The notes beneath the pieces were generated by a model, which searched no databases, was not told where the DNA came from, and was given only the letters and a program-made list of their open reading frames with translations. The position numbers were made by a program, and so were the translations under genes. From Deltaproteobacteria bacterium (GTDB lineage: Bacteria > Desulfobacterota > Syntrophia > Syntrophales > Smithellaceae), in the NCBI GenBank assembly GCA_017860985.1, contig JAGFXG010000093.1, positions 1 through 5,816 of the forward strand: DNA of 5,816 nt, written 5' to 3'. Below, piece by piece: positions 4,601 through 5,816 of the stretch (position 1 is the stretch's first letter; every line of letters starts with the position of its first letter).

Positions 4601-4829
4601 TCCCGATCACGCGGGATGAGTGTTATTAATGGTCTCACAATAGCATCAATGCAGGTCATCCCTCGCGAAAGCGGGAATCCAGACTTATTGAACTGGAACC
4701 CGGCACTCGTGCCCTCGCGTGACCTTCAGGTTATCAGGGTATTCGCCGGGGTGACGATAATACCTGATCAAATGTCATTGCTATTATTGAAGTGTTAATA
4801 ATTCTCGACAGCGTGCCGCGAGGTGGCTG
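4601..4829. repeat. REP-like hairpin element, second copy, split by an insertion
   Basis: The left part (4601-4625, TCCCGATCACGCGGGATGAGTGTTA when read through) and the right part (4801-4829, ATTCTCG, hairpin 4804-4822, GTGGCT) together match the uninterrupted element at 3974-4026. The hairpin arms CTCG/CGAG are kept while inner bases differ, which suggests that structure is maintained. It lies about 25 bp beyond the stop codon of the metallo-hydrolase gene and may help end or protect that transcript. With 4332-4600 it accounts for the roughly 500 bp without a gene in this part. Confidence 0.58.
4626..4797. mobile_element. MITE-like palindromic insertion inside the REP-like element
   Basis: This segment is absent from the uninterrupted copy at 3974-4026 and is bounded by two copies of AGTGTTA (4619-4625 and 4791-4797), consistent with a target duplication. 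Inside are imperfect outer inverted repeats (4638-4651 and 4776-4789, 11 of 14 matching). It also has inner inverted repeats GTCATCCC (4655-4662) and GGGGTGAC (4748-4755). The left arm contains CGCGAAAGCGGGAATCCAG, a tip typical of abundant palindromic repeats in proteobacteria. No transposase or credible gene is encoded, so any movement would depend on enzymes elsewhere. Confidence 0.58.
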
Positions 4830-4846
4830 ATTGGTGAACAGGCTTT

Positions 4847-5816
4847 TTATTCAAAAACCAGCGTCTCACCAAATTTAATTATCGGGAAGGAATCTTCCGC
4901 CATGGACGCCTCTTTCATGGCTTTTTTCAAATAAAGCGGCGGTTCACCAAGCGGTTCGTCAGCTATATAAAAGGTTCCCCAATGCATGGCAATGGATTGC
5001 TGAGCCTGCAGATCCTTGTGAGCGGATATGGCATCCGGTGGATCCATGTGGATGGTCTTCATGTACCAGCGGGGCCGATAGGACCCGATGGGCAAGAGTG
5101 CCAGGCGCATCGGTCCCAGCTTTTCCCTGACTGCCTTGAAATGGGATGCGTAGCCCGTATCACCGGCAAAGAATACCTTTCCGTGTTTTGTTTCCAGTAC
5201 CCATCCCACCCAGAGCGTTTTATTGCCGTCGAAGATGGCTCGCCTGGAAAAATGCTGGGCCGGCACGGACACAATGCGGATGCCTTTGAACATTGATGTA
5301 TCCCACCAATCCATCTCCTCGTAGTTCGTAACCTTACGACTGCTAAACCACTGTCCAAGCTTCAGCGGAATAAAATATTTTGGCGAGTTTCCCAACTTTT
5401 TGATCGTGTATCTGTCGAGATGATCATAGTGATTGTGACTGATGAGTACAGCATGAATCGGCGGCAGGCGATCAAAGGGTATTCCCGGTGTACTGCGACG
5501 TTTGAAACCAACGCCCAGAGGCGTTGATCTGTTGTTGAAAATGGGATCCGTTAAGATATTGATCCCCTCAACCTGGATTAAAAACGTCGATTGACCTACC
5601 CAGGTAATCTGTATTTTAGCGGGATCGGGGTGATCTATGAGTTGGTAATCCGGTGCAACAATATCCGCAGCATAGGGTATCATGCGATCATGAGGAATGG
5701 CTGCTTCTTCATTAGGGACGTGTCCCAGCTTCCAATGCAGAAAATCCGCGAATCCGCGTTCCGGATTATCATAAATATTGTGAAAACCATTTAGCGTATG
5801 ATGCGGCGGTGTAAGC
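4847..5816 (-). CDS. Metallo-beta-lactamase-fold hydrolase, NAPE-PLD-like, N-terminus outside window
   Basis: An internal ATG at 5683 would give 278 residues, but the frame stays open upstream to the window edge. The extra 44 codons read as real family sequence (PPHHTLNGFHNIYDNPERGF, then FLHWKLG), so the gene is partial and 322 residues are visible. Metal ligands, numbered from the first complete codon at the edge, are in HNHYDHLD (His127, His129, Asp131, His132), PAQH (His188), AGDTGY (Asp219) and MHWGTF (His278), a complete di-zinc site. The family includes mammalian N-acyl-phosphatidylethanolamine phospholipase D and bacterial RomA-like proteins. The bacterial substrate is unknown, with a phospholipid or other phosphodiester/lactone possible. 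It ends 26 bp before the REP-like hairpin and is probably a separate transcription unit from the small genes. Confidence 0.92.
   Translation of the reverse strand, partial: LTPPHHTLNGFHNIYDNPERGFADFLHWKLGHVPNEEAAIPHDRMIPYAADIVAPDYQLIDHPDPAKIQITWVGQSTFLIQVEGINILTDPIFNNRSTPLGVGFKRRSTPGIPFDRLPPIHAVLISHNHYDHLDRYTIKKLGNSPKYFIPLKLGQWFSSRKVTNYEEMDWWDTSMFKGIRIVSVPAQHFSRRAIFDGNKTLWVGWVLETKHGKVFFAGDTGYASHFKAVREKLGPMRLALLPIGSYRPRWYMKTIHMDPPDAISAHKDLQAQQSIAMHWGTFYIADEPLGEPPLYLKKAMKEASMAEDSFPIIKFGETLVFE

Noticed and set aside
4568..4798. 76-residue plus-strand frame across the enhancer and MITE
   Set aside because: It spans the palindromes and the insertion, lacks a ribosome binding site and resembles translated repeat DNA.
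1..5816. CRISPR array, tRNA or rRNA genes
   Set aside because: No regularly spaced repeats, cloverleaf-like sequence or rRNA segment was seen on either strand.

Overview
All supported genes lie on the minus strand, so the window is best read from right to left. The set suggests a Gram-negative bacterium, most likely of the Desulfobacterota (former Deltaproteobacteria). The reasons are moderate GC, a class A penicillin-binding protein with long glycosyltransferase insertions, clear sigma-54 promoters, and REP/MITE-type palindromes of the GTCAYCCC...GGGGTGAC kind. The lineage is an inference from gene style, not a database result.

Right edge (4847-5816): a metallo-beta-lactamase-fold hydrolase of the NAPE-PLD-like family. 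Its reading frame is open to the window edge, so its true start is missing. Next (4332-4846) comes about 500 bp without a convincing gene. It holds a REP-like hairpin element split by a nested MITE-like insertion, two tandem 16-bp palindromes, an AT-rich block and a strong sigma-54 promoter (4441-4455).

Middle (3293-4331): five short genes for envelope or stress-type proteins. They are a 28-residue glycine-rich membrane peptide, a 57-residue two-helix membrane protein, a DUF3096 protein (44 aa), a secreted DUF5329 protein and, just below 3293, a YtxH-like protein. The 28-aa, 57-aa (start corrected) and DUF3096 genes are easy to miss because they are short or hidden inside out-of-frame ORFs. 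Then comes a bifunctional class A PBP (566-2998). DUF5329, YtxH and PBP are packed with a 2-bp gap and a 44-bp overlap and form an operon.

Left end (1-565): a second sigma-54 promoter (496-510) drives an antibiotic-biosynthesis-monooxygenase (ABM) domain gene. This is followed by the start of an lmo0937/DUF5670-type tiny membrane protein that runs off the left edge.

The main discovery is that the two sigma-54 promoters share one architecture. Each has a -24/-12 element, a conserved AT-rich block at the same distance (offset exactly 3945 bp), then two 16-bp palindromes with 18-bp centre spacing at about -134 and -152. All four palindromes fit CCNCNRWATAYTGAGG. This looks like the enhancer of an unidentified bacterial enhancer-binding protein. 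It would control an envelope-stress-like regulon of tiny membrane proteins, a peptidoglycan synthase and an ABM protein. In the left copy the enhancer lies inside the 3' end of the PBP coding sequence.
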